In this document: positions 25,797-33,828 of the stretch, one piece after another
Layout: each line of letters begins with the position of its first letter
How positions within the stretch are numbered: position 1 is the stretch's first letter
DNA from: Nostoc sp. KVJ20
GTDB lineage: Bacteria; Cyanobacteriota; Cyanobacteriia; Cyanobacteriales; Nostocaceae
DNA length: 58,799 nucleotides
Reading direction: 5' to 3'
Assembly: GCF_001712795.1 (NCBI RefSeq)
Contig: NZ_KV757696.1
Location: forward strand, 1 to 58,799
Translations under genes and position numbers: made by a program
The notes under the pieces: generated by a model
What the model was told of the DNA's origin: nothing
The model's input: only the letters and a program-made list of their open reading frames with translations
The model's database searches: none

Positions 25797-25923
25797 AGGT
25801 TAAAAATTTATAATTTTGCTTCAATTGGTGAGAAGTCCGATGCTCGGAAGCCGACGTTCGGAACTTCGGGTAATTTGAACTCCACCTAAAACGTCACTGT
25901 TAATTAAGAATTACGAATTCAGT

Positions 25924-26271
25924 TTAAACAACCTCAAGAAGTTTCTGAACAGCCTCACTAAACTGCTCGTAAGGAGAAACTCCCACGATAGTTTCTGCTA
26001 AAATGCCATCTTTGAAAATTAAAACTGCTGGAATGCTGCGAAGACCGAATTTTTTGAAAATCGGCTTGTTGCTGTCAACATCTACTTTCACAACTTTAGC
26101 GCGACCTTTGTATTCCTCGGCAAGTTGATCCATTAACGGACTGATCAGGCGACAAGGGCCACACCAAGTAGCAGTAAAATCAACAACAACAACTTTCTCT
26201 TCGCTTCCATTTAAAACAACATCAAATTCACTTTCTTCAACGTAAGCAACTATGTGAGTATCAGTAGACAT
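25924..26271 (-). CDS. trxA: thioredoxin
   Basis: A 115-residue cytosolic thioredoxin that reduces disulfides in target proteins using electrons from thioredoxin reductase. The active site WCGPC is at about 36-40 (ATWCGPCRLISP), followed by the buried acidic and basic residues and the cis-Pro loop SIPAVLIF. The length and single-domain form are normal. No partner is adjacent. The 330-base upstream gap (26272-26602) is AT-rich, contains a few A/T palindromic bits and no gene, and should hold its promoter. Confidence 0.95.
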   Translation of the reverse strand: MSTDTHIVAYVEESEFDVVLNGSEEKVVVVDFTATWCGPCRLISPLMDQLAEEYKGRAKVVKVDVDSNKPIFKKFGLRSIPAVLIFKDGILAETIVGVSPYEQFSEAVQKLLEVV

Positions 26272-26602
26272 TTTTTAATTCCTTTAGTATCAAACTAAAA
26301 TTTCAGCAAAGGACTAACTATATAAACTATACTCCCTTCTGAGTATCAGATTCACCAGTCAGCTACATTGGTAAACCCGCGCAGCTGAGTTTTGCTGAGT
26401 AGCGTATATTTAATAACACACATTTCTTGTACGTAGAATGCGATCAAAATGTAACTTACCATTCAGACTACTTCAGTGCGTTAGGTTCCGAACGAGTAAT
26501 GAAGATTAAATCACGAGATATTTAAAAAGTGAGAAAACTGTGGAATAATACACAGGTGGTAAATTTAATGGCATTCCATAAATTAATAATAAATGTAAAA
26601 CT

Positions 26603-26812
26603 ATGATTACTCAACATTACAATTCAATTCATCTTGAAAACAACTTGCTAAAACAAATCAAAATTAAAGAAAATCAGCTAAAAATTGCACAAGAATCTAA
26701 TATGCTCTATGTAGTAGAAGCATTACAAGATGAATTATTAGAGTTACAGCATCAATTGTCAGAGCCTCAAGACGTTGAGGTTCACGCATTGATGAGTTTG
26801 CTAGACGATTAA
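26603..26812 (+). CDS. small hypothetical protein, predicted helical
   Basis: A 69-residue protein beginning MITQHYNSIHLENNLLKQIK. Heptad-like spacing of Leu/Ile in NNLLKQIKIKENQLKIAQES, then VVEALQDELLELQHQLSE, predicts a coiled coil. The C-terminal VHALMSLLDD is acidic. I do not recognise it. It is flanked by AT-rich gaps and stands alone. The composition is AT-rich but codon-like, and I think it is real. Confidence 0.55.
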   Translation: MITQHYNSIHLENNLLKQIKIKENQLKIAQESNMLYVVEALQDELLELQHQLSEPQDVEVHALMSLLDD

Positions 26813-26994
26813 AATTGTAAATTTGTGTTGCAAAGTTTATTGAAAACACAAAAACTCTGTTATATCGAAGCAGAGCATAGTAATTGCAATGCCTGTAGGT
26901 GTAGTTTAGGTGCTATGGCTTAAGAATTAATGACAAGAAGTAGCGATCTAAAATGTCATAGTAAAGATTATAATTCTTACTTTAGATTAAGATT

Positions 26995-27303
26995 TTAGGG
27001 TTTTCGCTGAGTATCTGGTCTTTTTATCTGAGGTACTGAATCAATCTTAAGAATAGGTTTAATTGAGCGCAGTTGTCTTTGCCTAAGAATTTGAATTTCT
27101 CTCTCAATTGAATCTTTTCCTTGCCTAAAAAAGTCCTGAGAGTTATGTGGAACCAAGTCACGAGATAAATTTTGAGCTTGTGTTGGAGTCAAACGAGGAA
27201 GGGGTTGTTCAGCATTGGCGGAAGTCTGTACAGCCAATAAAAAAGCTGTTGAAACCACCCAGGGTTTTATTTTTATACATCCGGCAAATATCAGGTTTAA
27301 CAT
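26995..27303 (-). CDS. hypothetical secreted protein
   Basis: A 102-residue protein. The N-terminus (MLNLIFAGCIKIKPWVVSTAFLLAVQTSANAEQ) resembles a signal peptide ending ANA. The mature part is basic and rich in Gln/Arg (EREIQILRQRQLRSIKPILK) with no motif known to me. It stands alone between AT-rich gaps and is convergent with the preceding small gene. The real start may be at an internal residue, because the initial section is only moderately hydrophobic before position 17. Confidence 0.5.
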   Translation of the reverse strand: MLNLIFAGCIKIKPWVVSTAFLLAVQTSANAEQPLPRLTPTQAQNLSRDLVPHNSQDFFRQGKDSIEREIQILRQRQLRSIKPILKIDSVPQIKRPDTQRKP

Positions 27304-27474
27304 GATTGATACATCCCTTGTGTGAATGCTGATTCAAACCATCTTGTTTTGGTCTGATGATAAGCAAAATACACTTATGGGGTTGCTAATTACCTCCCAC
27401 AAATGGATGAATTAATCTTGAAATTTTTGATGGATGTTAAGAGCAAGAGAATTGTGCTGGATATGAAAAATGTA

Positions 27475-28053
27475 CTATTCAGTAGCTAATGGTATTTTTG
27501 CCTTTTGAAACACTTGCTCAATAGTAAATTGCAGTCCTTCAAACAAAGAATCTGTGAGTAGTTCTTCTCCCATATAAGTTTGTGGTGCTGCATCTGGATA
27601 AAAAACAGTAATGCTTCTGGCTTTAATATCTAATATCCACACGCGCAGCACCTTAGCATCTAAATAATCTTTGGCTTTAGCCACCATTTGTCCAAAGGTT
27701 TGTCCTGGGGAAATAATCTCAATCACCAAATCAGGAGGAACAGGACAAGCTTCGTTTTCATCCCAGTTAGCGGGTAAACGCTCATAAGAAATGTATAAAA
27801 TATCTGGAATTGGCATCCAATCTCGTCCCCGACGAGTTAATGCAACAGCCCATTCCGGGCAAACTTCTCCTTTCCCCTCACACGATTGCTCAATCAAATT
27901 GAGAAGAACGCGGGTAAGTTTAGCGTGAAAAAATTTTGGTGACATTTTAGGAATTGCCTGACCATCAACTAGCTCATAAGTTATGTCTCCCTCTTCTGGC
28001 GGAAGATTTAGAAACTCTTGCAAGGTTAATTGATTCTTTGCTTGGAGTATCAT
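27475..28053 (-). CDS. Uma2 family protein (DUF820, PD-(D/E)XK nuclease fold)
   Basis: A 192-residue protein of the very abundant cyanobacterial Uma2 family. The restriction-endonuclease-like core shows YELVDGQAIPKMSP at the start, PDLVIEIISPG with Asp108 and Glu112 as candidate metal ligands, and then a helix and strand KDYLDAKVLRVWILDIK. The cellular role of these proteins is not known. They are often seen with repeats. The gene is preceded on its 5' side by an STRR array at 28061-28094. Confidence 0.88.
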   Translation of the reverse strand: MILQAKNQLTLQEFLNLPPEEGDITYELVDGQAIPKMSPKFFHAKLTRVLLNLIEQSCEGKGEVCPEWAVALTRRGRDWMPIPDILYISYERLPANWDENEACPVPPDLVIEIISPGQTFGQMVAKAKDYLDAKVLRVWILDIKARSITVFYPDAAPQTYMGEELLTDSLFEGLQFTIEQVFQKAKIPLATE

Positions 28054-28060
28054 GGCTCAA

Positions 28061-28094
28061 TAATTCGTAATTCGTAATTCGTAATTCGTAATTG
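28061..28094. repeat. heptamer STRR array
   Basis: Four tandem AATTCGT units and a fifth partial unit lie between aroB's 3' end and the start of the Uma2 gene. Confidence 0.87.
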
Positions 28095-28135
28095 AATGAC
28101 AGAGCAACTAATTTTTGTTCTGACTCCTAAATTCT

Positions 28136-29248
28136 TTACATTCCCCGCAAAACTTGGCGAATAATATCAGATGATACTTCATCGGTAACCGTTACTACAC
28201 CAATCTCCGTTGGTAAAACAAACCGCACTTTCCCGGCTTGGACTTTCTTATCTAATTGCAACGCCTCAATAATTGCTTCAATATCTACCCCAGTTGGTAA
28301 TTGAGTTGGTAAACCCGTTTTTTGAATTAAAGCATTTTGACGTTCTGTGTCTTCTTTTTGCCACAGTCCTAAATCCACAGCAATTTGACCGGCTGCTACC
28401 ATACCAATGGCTACCGCTTCACCATGATTTACTAGACGATAACCAGTCAAACTTTCCACTGCATGACCGATGGTATGTCCATAGTTGAGAATCGCCCGTA
28501 ATCCTCCTTCTTTCTCATCTTTGCTAACAACATCAGCTTTAGCTTGACAAGAGCGCGTTAATATGGTATGTATCAGTTCAGGTTTTACATAGCGGAGTTG
28601 GTCAAGGCGTTTACTTGCTTCCAACTGGGCAAACAATTCGGCATCCCAAATCACACCGTACTTAATAACTTCTGCCATCCCTGCCCGAAACTCACGCATA
28701 GGTAGAGTTTTTAACACATCTGGGTCAATCAAAACGAAACGCGGTTGGTGGAATGCCCCAATTAAGTTTTTACCGTGGGGATGATTCACGCCAGTTTTGC
28801 CACCAATTGCCGAATCCACCATCGCCAACAGAGAGGTAGGTACTTGGACAACATTAATGCCGCGCAACCAAGTTGCAGCCGCAAAGCCAGTCATATCACC
28901 AATTACACCTCCGCCCAAAGCCACCATAGTAGAAGAACGTTCTAGGCGGTTTTCCAAGGCGATATCGTAGAGTTTTTGGATAGAATTGAGGGTTTTATAG
29001 CGTTCACCAGGTGGTAGAGTGCAGCTAGCGACTTCAAATCCGGCAGCTGTTAGAGATGCGATCGCTCTTTCGCCAAAATGCTTAAAAATTGTCGGATTAG
29101 AAACCAGCAGTACCTTCTTGCCTAGCTTGAGACTGGCCATCTGTTGACCTAATTGATCTAAACTCGAAGGTGCGTTAGCGTAGCTCGACGAAGTTATCGC
29201 AATCTCATAAGACTGCTCTGGTAAATTTACATTAATTACAGAAGTCAT
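28136..29248 (-). CDS. aroB: 3-dehydroquinate synthase
   Basis: AroB converts DAHP to 3-dehydroquinate in the shikimate pathway and needs NAD and a divalent metal. The Rossmann and metal-binding landmarks are present: MVALGGGVIGDMTGFAAAT, RGINVVQVPTSLLAMVDSAIG, then GKTGVNHPHGKNLIGAFHQP, and NYGHTIGHAVE with the metal His. From the internal ATG (MTSVINVNLPEQ) the protein is 370 residues, close to the family length. The frame also extends 20 codons upstream. It stands alone and is divergent from petL. Confidence 0.94.
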   Translation of the reverse strand: MTSVINVNLPEQSYEIAITSSSYANAPSSLDQLGQQMASLKLGKKVLLVSNPTIFKHFGERAIASLTAAGFEVASCTLPPGERYKTLNSIQKLYDIALENRLERSSTMVALGGGVIGDMTGFAAATWLRGINVVQVPTSLLAMVDSAIGGKTGVNHPHGKNLIGAFHQPRFVLIDPDVLKTLPMREFRAGMAEVIKYGVIWDAELFAQLEASKRLDQLRYVKPELIHTILTRSCQAKADVVSKDEKEGGLRAILNYGHTIGHAVESLTGYRLVNHGEAVAIGMVAAGQIAVDLGLWQKEDTERQNALIQKTGLPTQLPTGVDIEAIIEALQLDKKVQAGKVRFVLPTEIGVVTVTDEVSSDIIRQVLRGM

Positions 29249-29302
29249 TGCCCAACCCCAAACAAGCGTCCGTGGGCTGTATTGTATCGCAATCTCGGAA
29301 AT

Positions 29303-29418
29303 GGGCATAGGGCATTGGGAATTGGGGATTGGTTAAGAAACAAGGAAGCAGGGGAAAAGTTGTAGTAAGTATTTCCCCTCTACCACCATGCCCAATGCCC
29401 CATTCCCAATGCCCAACA
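29303..29418. repeat. STRR arrays in opposite orientation
   Basis: Tandem GGGCATAGGGCATTGGGAAT-type units are followed after about 60 bases by the inverse CCAATGCCCCATTCCCAATG units. They can form a long hairpin in the aroB-petL gap. Confidence 0.8.
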
Positions 29419-29462
29419 ACTAATGATTCAATAGATTTAGGAAGTATTCTGGAGAGCAATAA

Positions 29463-29558
29463 ATGTTTGCAATTGTATCTTATGTCGTCTTCTTGGGTTT
29501 ATTCTTTGGCTTATCTGTAGGTTTGCTGTTCGGTCTACGGACTGCCAAGATAATTTAA
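29463..29558 (+). CDS. petL: cytochrome b6-f complex subunit 6 (PetL)
   Basis: A 31-residue, single-helix protein that stabilises the cytochrome b6-f complex in the thylakoid membrane. The sequence MFAIVSYVVFLGLFFGLSVG then LLFGLRTAKII matches the pattern I recall for cyanobacterial PetL, with hydrophobic residues from 2 to about 25 and the terminal FGLR-x-A-K-I. A GGAGA lies 9 bases upstream of the ATG. It is too short for most gene finders and would be missed. Confidence 0.82.
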   Translation: MFAIVSYVVFLGLFFGLSVGLLFGLRTAKII

Positions 29559-29827
29559 TCGAGAGATAGATTCAACCCAAAACTCTTGTGGGGTAGGCAT
29601 CTTGCCTGCCCTCAATTTACGAATGGTCTATAAAACCCTTATTTTTTCACCACGTCCACGTCGGCGGACTTGGTAAAAGTGCTGTAAGCTTTAGTCCGTC
29701 GGCACTTACTCTCTGATGTTGACAAGAAGTTAATTGTTTTTTCCTAAAGTATTGTTACCGCATCGTGATATGATTCAGCTGACTGAATGTGCAGTCATCA
29801 TATTTAACTGTACTGGTTTCAAGTCCC
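29559..29827. other. intergenic region upstream of the atp operon
   Basis: About 270 bases contain a short dispersed repeat (TTGTGGGGTAGGCATCTTGC) and AT-rich DNA leading to atpI. The promoter of the operon should lie here. I cannot identify it with certainty. Confidence 0.4.
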
Positions 29828-30268
29828 GTGAGCTTGTCTGACGAATCAATTGCGCCCACTCCGACAACGCAACAAGATGCTAAAACCGATTCTGAAGACA
29901 CAGAATCGGATAACTCCATGCAAGAGTTCTATCAACTCTTCCAGCGATTGTTGGTAATCACGCTTGTCTTGACGGGGGTTATTTTTATCTCTGTGTGGAT
30001 TTTTTATTCCTTAAACATTGCCCTAAATTATTTAATTGGGGCGTGTACAGGTGTGGTTTACTTAAAAATGTTGGCTAGAGATGTTGAGCAGCTCGGTAGT
30101 GAGAAAACCAGTCTGAGCAAAACTCGTTTTGCTCTATTTATGGGAGTCATGATCGTAGCAACTCAATGGCGTGAGCTACAGATTCTACCCATTTTTTTGG
30201 GATTTCTAACTTACAAAGCCACGCTCCTCGTCTATATGGTGCAAATTGCGTTCATTCCTGATTCTTAA
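29828..30268 (+). CDS. atpI: ATP synthase protein I
   Basis: The first gene of the atp operon, about 146 residues. The polar acidic N-terminus (SLSDESIAPTPTTQQDAKTD) is followed by four hydrophobic helices: LLVITLVLTGVIFISVWIFY, LNYLIGACTGVVYLKML, FALFMGVMIVATQW and ILPIFLGFLTYKATLLVY. Such proteins assist assembly of the c-ring or Mg2+ uptake and are not part of the final enzyme. I chose the GTG at 29828; the frame is open to a GTG at 29789, so the start is uncertain. Confidence 0.82.
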   Translation: MSLSDESIAPTPTTQQDAKTDSEDTESDNSMQEFYQLFQRLLVITLVLTGVIFISVWIFYSLNIALNYLIGACTGVVYLKMLARDVEQLGSEKTSLSKTRFALFMGVMIVATQWRELQILPIFLGFLTYKATLLVYMVQIAFIPDS

Positions 30269-30328
30269 GAATTCAGGCTCACAAAGATAGTAATCCCATC
30301 CTCGCTCGTTGGGGAAAATGCTTGAAGA

Positions 30329-31090
30329 ATGCAAATGCTTAGTGTCTTAAACGCCTTTAATTCTTTTCCCCTCGCCGAATTAGAAGTAGGACATCATTTC
30401 TACTGGCAGTTGGGCAATCTTAAAATTCATGGGCAAGTTTTTCTCACCTCATGGTTTGTGATTAGTATTCTAGTAGTAGCCTCAATAGCTGCTACTCGAA
30501 ATGCACAAAGAATTCCCAAGGGCATCCAAAATTTGATGGAATACGCCCTAGAATTCATTCGTGATTTGGCCAAAAACCAACTCGGTGAGAAAGAGTACCG
30601 CCCTTGGGTGCCATTTATTGGCACATTGTTCTTGTTTATTTTCGTATCGAACTGGTCAGGCGCACTAATTCCCTGGAAGCTCATCAAGCTACCTTCAGGC
30701 GAATTGGCAGCTCCCACCAATGACATCAATACGACTGTTGCATTGGCATTGCTGACTTCCTTGGCGTACTTTTACGCAGGTTTTAGCAAACGGGGTTTAG
30801 GCTACTTTAAGAAATATATAGAGCCAACACCTGTTTTGTTGCCGATCGCAATTCTTGAAGATTTCACCAAACCTCTCTCCCTAAGCTTCCGGCTATTTGG
30901 TAATATTTTGGCGGATGAATTGGTTGTAGCGGTGTTGGTGCTGCTAGTTCCTCTATTTGTACCTCTGCCTGTAATGGCCTTGGGTTTGTTTACCAGTGCC
31001 ATTCAAGCCCTGGTTTTCGCCACCCTCGCCGGAGCATACATTCATGAGGCAATGGAGGGGCATGGCGGAGAAGAACATGAGGAGCATTAA
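30329..31090 (+). CDS. atpB: ATP synthase F0 subunit a
   Basis: A 253-residue membrane subunit that forms the proton half-channels next to the c-ring. The conserved [18 protein letters not shown] segment carries the essential Arg. Several hydrophobic helices surround it, including [19 protein letters not shown]. The C-terminus is His/Glu-rich ([12 protein letters not shown]). It begins at ATG, with another ATG two codons later. It follows atpI by 60 bases in the same operon. Confidence 0.96.
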
Positions 31091-31238
31091 ACTTCTCAGT
31101 TGATAGCACAGTTCCAAGAGCATATTCGCTCAAAATATCGCAAAGCGCGATCAAAGAACTTATGTGCAGCGTGAAAACCACGTTTCTAATCGTTAACGTA
31201 CTTTTGTTAGTTTTGTAATCAAAGCAAGGAAAATCAAC

Positions 31239-31484
31239 ATGGATCCATTAGTTCAGGCTGCTTCAGTTCTCGCTGCTGCTTTAGCGATTGGTTTAGCTGC
31301 AATTGGCCCTGGTATTGGTCAAGGTAACGCTGCTGGACAAGCAGTAGAAGGTATTGCTCGTCAACCTGAAGCAGAAGGAAAAATTCGCGGTACTCTGCTA
31401 TTAACCTTGGCATTCATGGAATCCTTGACTATCTATGGTCTAGTAATTGCCTTGGTATTGCTGTTTGCTAACCCCTTCGGCTAA
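31239..31484 (+). CDS. atpE: ATP synthase F0 subunit c
   Basis: An 81-residue hairpin that builds the rotating c-ring in the thylakoid membrane. Helix 1 holds [20 protein letters not shown] and helix 2 carries the proton-binding Glu61 in [17 protein letters not shown]. The length and sequence are standard for cyanobacteria. It is separated from atpB by 148 bases and from the b' gene by about 430 bases of repeats. Confidence 0.98.
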
Positions 31485-31570
31485 TACCTGAAAATTTTGT
31501 GAGTGTGGAGACGTGAATCATCACGCCTCTACAATCTAAGAGGTTTTAGGTATTTAGTCATTCTAATGTG

Positions 31571-31609
31571 ATTTTAGATTTTAGATTTTGGATTTTGGAT
31601 TTTGGATTA
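31571..31609. repeat. heptamer STRR array in the atpE-b' gap
   Basis: Tandem GATTTTA / GATTTTG units lie inside the 432-base gap between atpE and the b' gene. The gap further holds a common dispersed repeat (GGGGGAAACCCCCATCGCCC, then GGGAGAAGACCGC). A 30-base section of ATCTAAAATCCAAAATT units before the b' gene is the inverse of the array. No gene is seen there. Confidence 0.8.
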
Positions 31610-31916
31610 TCAAGAGTTTCCGGTACATGTGCCGAAGGTGATTGGTGAAACAAATCTCAAATCATTAATCTAAAATGCTCAGAAGAACATAACCCTTGGA
31701 TTAGTGTTAATCCCTTTGGGTTCAGCAGTCGCTCATGGGGGAAACCCCCATCGCCCTTGGCGTCTCCCCTTGGGAGAAGACCGCGCTGCTTCACCAAAAT
31801 TGCAAATCTAAAATCCAAAATTACTTGACCCTTGTTGGCTATGGGTCTCTAAAATATGAAAGGTTGGATGACGTTGCTAGCCATGAAAACTGCTACTCCA
31901 GCCAAAGAGGAGACAA

Positions 31917-32348
31917 ATGTTTGATTTCGATGCTACCTTGCCCTTCATGGCATTGCAATTCCTGCTCTTGGCAGCTTTGTTGAATGCAATTTTCTATAAG
32001 CCACTGACCAAGGTACTAGACGATCGCGATAGTTACATCCGAACGAATACCCTTGAGGCGCGGGAGAGCTTGGCTAAAGCCGAGCGCTTGGCTACCGAAT
32101 ATGAGCAGCAACTCGCAGACGCTCGCAGACAATCGCAAGCGACTATAGAAGCAGCTCAACTTGAAGCTAAGAAAATTACTGCTGAGAAAATTGCTGAGGC
32201 CCAAAAAGAAGCTCAGACTCAACGAGAACAAGCTTCTGTTGAAATAGAACAACAAAAGCAGGAAGCTTTTCGTACCTTAGAGCAACAAGTTGATGCTTTA
32301 AGCCGGCAGATTCTAGAAAAACTATTGGGGCCAACTCCAGTTAGATAA
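31917..32348 (+). CDS. atpF2: ATP synthase F0 subunit b' (second peripheral-stalk subunit)
   Basis: A 143-residue subunit of the peripheral stalk, typical of photosynthetic bacteria that have two different b chains. One membrane helix at about 7-27 (TLPFMALQFLLLAALLNAIF) is followed by a long charged coiled coil (AKAERLATEYEQQLADARRQ and AEAQKEAQTQREQ). A GAGGAG precedes the ATG by about 6 bases. It is also named atpG in cyanobacterial literature. It is followed by an unusual tandem hairpin region before subunit b. Confidence 0.96.
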   Translation: MFDFDATLPFMALQFLLLAALLNAIFYKPLTKVLDDRDSYIRTNTLEARESLAKAERLATEYEQQLADARRQSQATIEAAQLEAKKITAEKIAEAQKEAQTQREQASVEIEQQKQEAFRTLEQQVDALSRQILEKLLGPTPVR

Positions 32349-32433
32349 GCTAACTAGACTGGCTCTGTGAAAGCATACGCGCAACTGGGCCCTAGTCCAG
32401 AGCGCAAAATTTAAGTGTCACAAAAAGGCACTT

Positions 32434-32531
32434 TTTTCCCTTCTGGGAAAAGATACTTAACTTCCTTACGGGGAAAAGATACTTAAATTTCCCTTTGGGG
32501 AAAGATACTTAAAATTTCCCTTGGGGAAAAT
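32434..32531. repeat. tandem hairpin repeats between the b' and b genes
   Basis: Four tandem copies of a roughly 26-base unit of the form TTTCCCTT...GGGGAAAAGATACTTAA fill the gap. Each unit contains an inverted TTTCCC/GGGAAA stem, so four small hairpins stand in series. The unit is A/T linked (GATACTTAA). No T-run follows, so it is not a simple terminator. Confidence 0.85.
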
Positions 32532-32564
32532 ACAACGTATTAGCAGCGAGCAGCGCACTTGTAA

Positions 32565-33137
32565 ATGGGTATCATGGGGACATTCTTATTACTTGCCGCA
32601 GAAGCGAACGCTGTTCACTCTGAATTGGCAGAAGGCGCAGCAGAAGGTGGTTTCGGTCTAAACCTAGACATTTTTGAAACCAATCTGATCAATCTAGCGA
32701 TTCTGATTGGCATATTATTCTACTTCGGACGTAAAGTTTTAAGCAATATCCTGAACGAGCGACAATCCAATATTGCCACCGCAATTCAGGAAGCAGAAGG
32801 GCGCTTAAAAGAGGCAAAGATTGCCCTTTCCCAAGCGCAAGAGCAATTAAAGCAATCTCAAGCAGAGGCAGAACGCATCCGCCAATCTGCTGTAGAAAAC
32901 GCTCAAAAAGCGAAAGAAGCCTTGTTAGCGAAGGCAGTGCAAGACGTAGAACGCTTGAAACAAACAGCAGCAGCAGATTTAAACACCGAAACTGATCGAG
33001 CGATCGCTCAACTGCGGCAACGGGTAGCTACACTAGCATTGCAAAAAGTCGAATCGCAACTCAAAAGCGGGATTGCCGACGATGCTCAACAAAGTTTAAT
33101 TGACCGCAGCATCGCACAACTGGGAGGCAATGTATGA
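32565..33137 (+). CDS. atpF: ATP synthase F0 subunit b
   Basis: A 190-residue stalk subunit. Its hydrophobic helix (NLIDIFETNLINLAILIGIL) follows an N-terminal hydrophilic stretch, and a long coiled coil (RLKEAKIALSQAQEQLKQSQ and AQKAKEALLAKAVQDVERLK) reaches up to the delta subunit. It begins MGIMGTFLLLAAEANAV, and a later Met is possible. Its stop overlaps the atpH start by 4 bases (ATGA), a sign of translational coupling. Confidence 0.95.
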   Translation: MGIMGTFLLLAAEANAVHSELAEGAAEGGFGLNLDIFETNLINLAILIGILFYFGRKVLSNILNERQSNIATAIQEAEGRLKEAKIALSQAQEQLKQSQAEAERIRQSAVENAQKAKEALLAKAVQDVERLKQTAAADLNTETDRAIAQLRQRVATLALQKVESQLKSGIADDAQQSLIDRSIAQLGGNV

Positions 33138-33688
33138 CAAGTCAGGTAGCGGCAGCTGAAGTAGCCCAACCTTACGCACAGGCACTTTTGTCAATAGCGC
33201 AATCGAAAAATTTGACAGAAGAGTTCGGGGAAGATGCGCGGACTTTCCTCGGCCTGCTCAGAGCAGACAAACAGCTACATAACTTCTTCAGCAACCCGTT
33301 TATTCAGTCTGAGAACAAAAAAGCTCTCATCAAACAAATACTCGGTGAAGGATCTAACCCCTACTTACGCAATTTTTTGCTGGTATTGGTAGATAAACGG
33401 CGCATTGCATTTTTGGAATCAATTTTTCAACAGTATTTGGCGCTGTTGCGGCAGCTGAATCAAACCGTATTAGCGGAAGTAATTTCAGCCGTTCCCCTCA
33501 CAGAAGCTCAACAGCAGGCAATTACAGAAAAGGTGATCGCCATTACGAATGCTCGCCAGGTAGAACTAGAAACCAATGTAGACAGCGAGTTAATTGGTGG
33601 TGTGATCATTAAAGTAGGTTCTCAGGTAATTGACGCCAGTATCCGGGGTCAGTTGCGCCGCCTTTCATTGCGCTTAACCAATAGCTAG
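33134..33688 (+). CDS. atpH: ATP synthase F1 subunit delta
   Basis: A 184-residue subunit that joins the peripheral stalk to the F1 head. The N-terminal helical bundle (VAAAEVAQPYAQALLSIAQS) and the C-terminal domain (LETNVDSELIGGVIIKVGSQ then VIDASIRGQLRRLSLRL) match the family. Its ATG overlaps the atpF stop. A heptamer repeat pair lies in the gap before atpA. Confidence 0.96.
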   Translation: MTSQVAAAEVAQPYAQALLSIAQSKNLTEEFGEDARTFLGLLRADKQLHNFFSNPFIQSENKKALIKQILGEGSNPYLRNFLLVLVDKRRIAFLESIFQQYLALLRQLNQTVLAEVISAVPLTEAQQQAITEKVIAITNARQVELETNVDSELIGGVIIKVGSQVIDASIRGQLRRLSLRLTNS

Positions 33689-33692
33689 AAAA

Positions 33693-33793
33693 TTGGGACT
33701 GGGGACTGGGTACTGGGGACTAGGAAAAAGATTATAGTCATAAATTCTTTCCATCCCCAATCCCTAATCCCCAATCCCTAATCCCCAGTCCCT
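33693..33793. repeat. heptamer STRR with inverted arms, atpH-atpA gap
   Basis: GGGACTGGGGACTGGGTACT type units run forward and, after a 30-base spacer, recur inverted as CCCCAATCCCTAATCCCCAA. The arms can pair into a long imperfect hairpin between atpH and atpA. Confidence 0.85.
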
Positions 33794-33828
33794 TTTACTT
33801 CCGTCTCGAAAGCAAAAAAGATAGACAC

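Noticed and set aside
28136..29248. Truncated or fused aroB
   Set aside because: The apparent 20-residue extension comes from an upstream in-frame start. From the internal ATG the length is normal.
31735..31983. 82-codon frame before the b' subunit gene
   Set aside because: Made of dispersed repeat sequence and overlapping the start of a well-supported gene in another frame.
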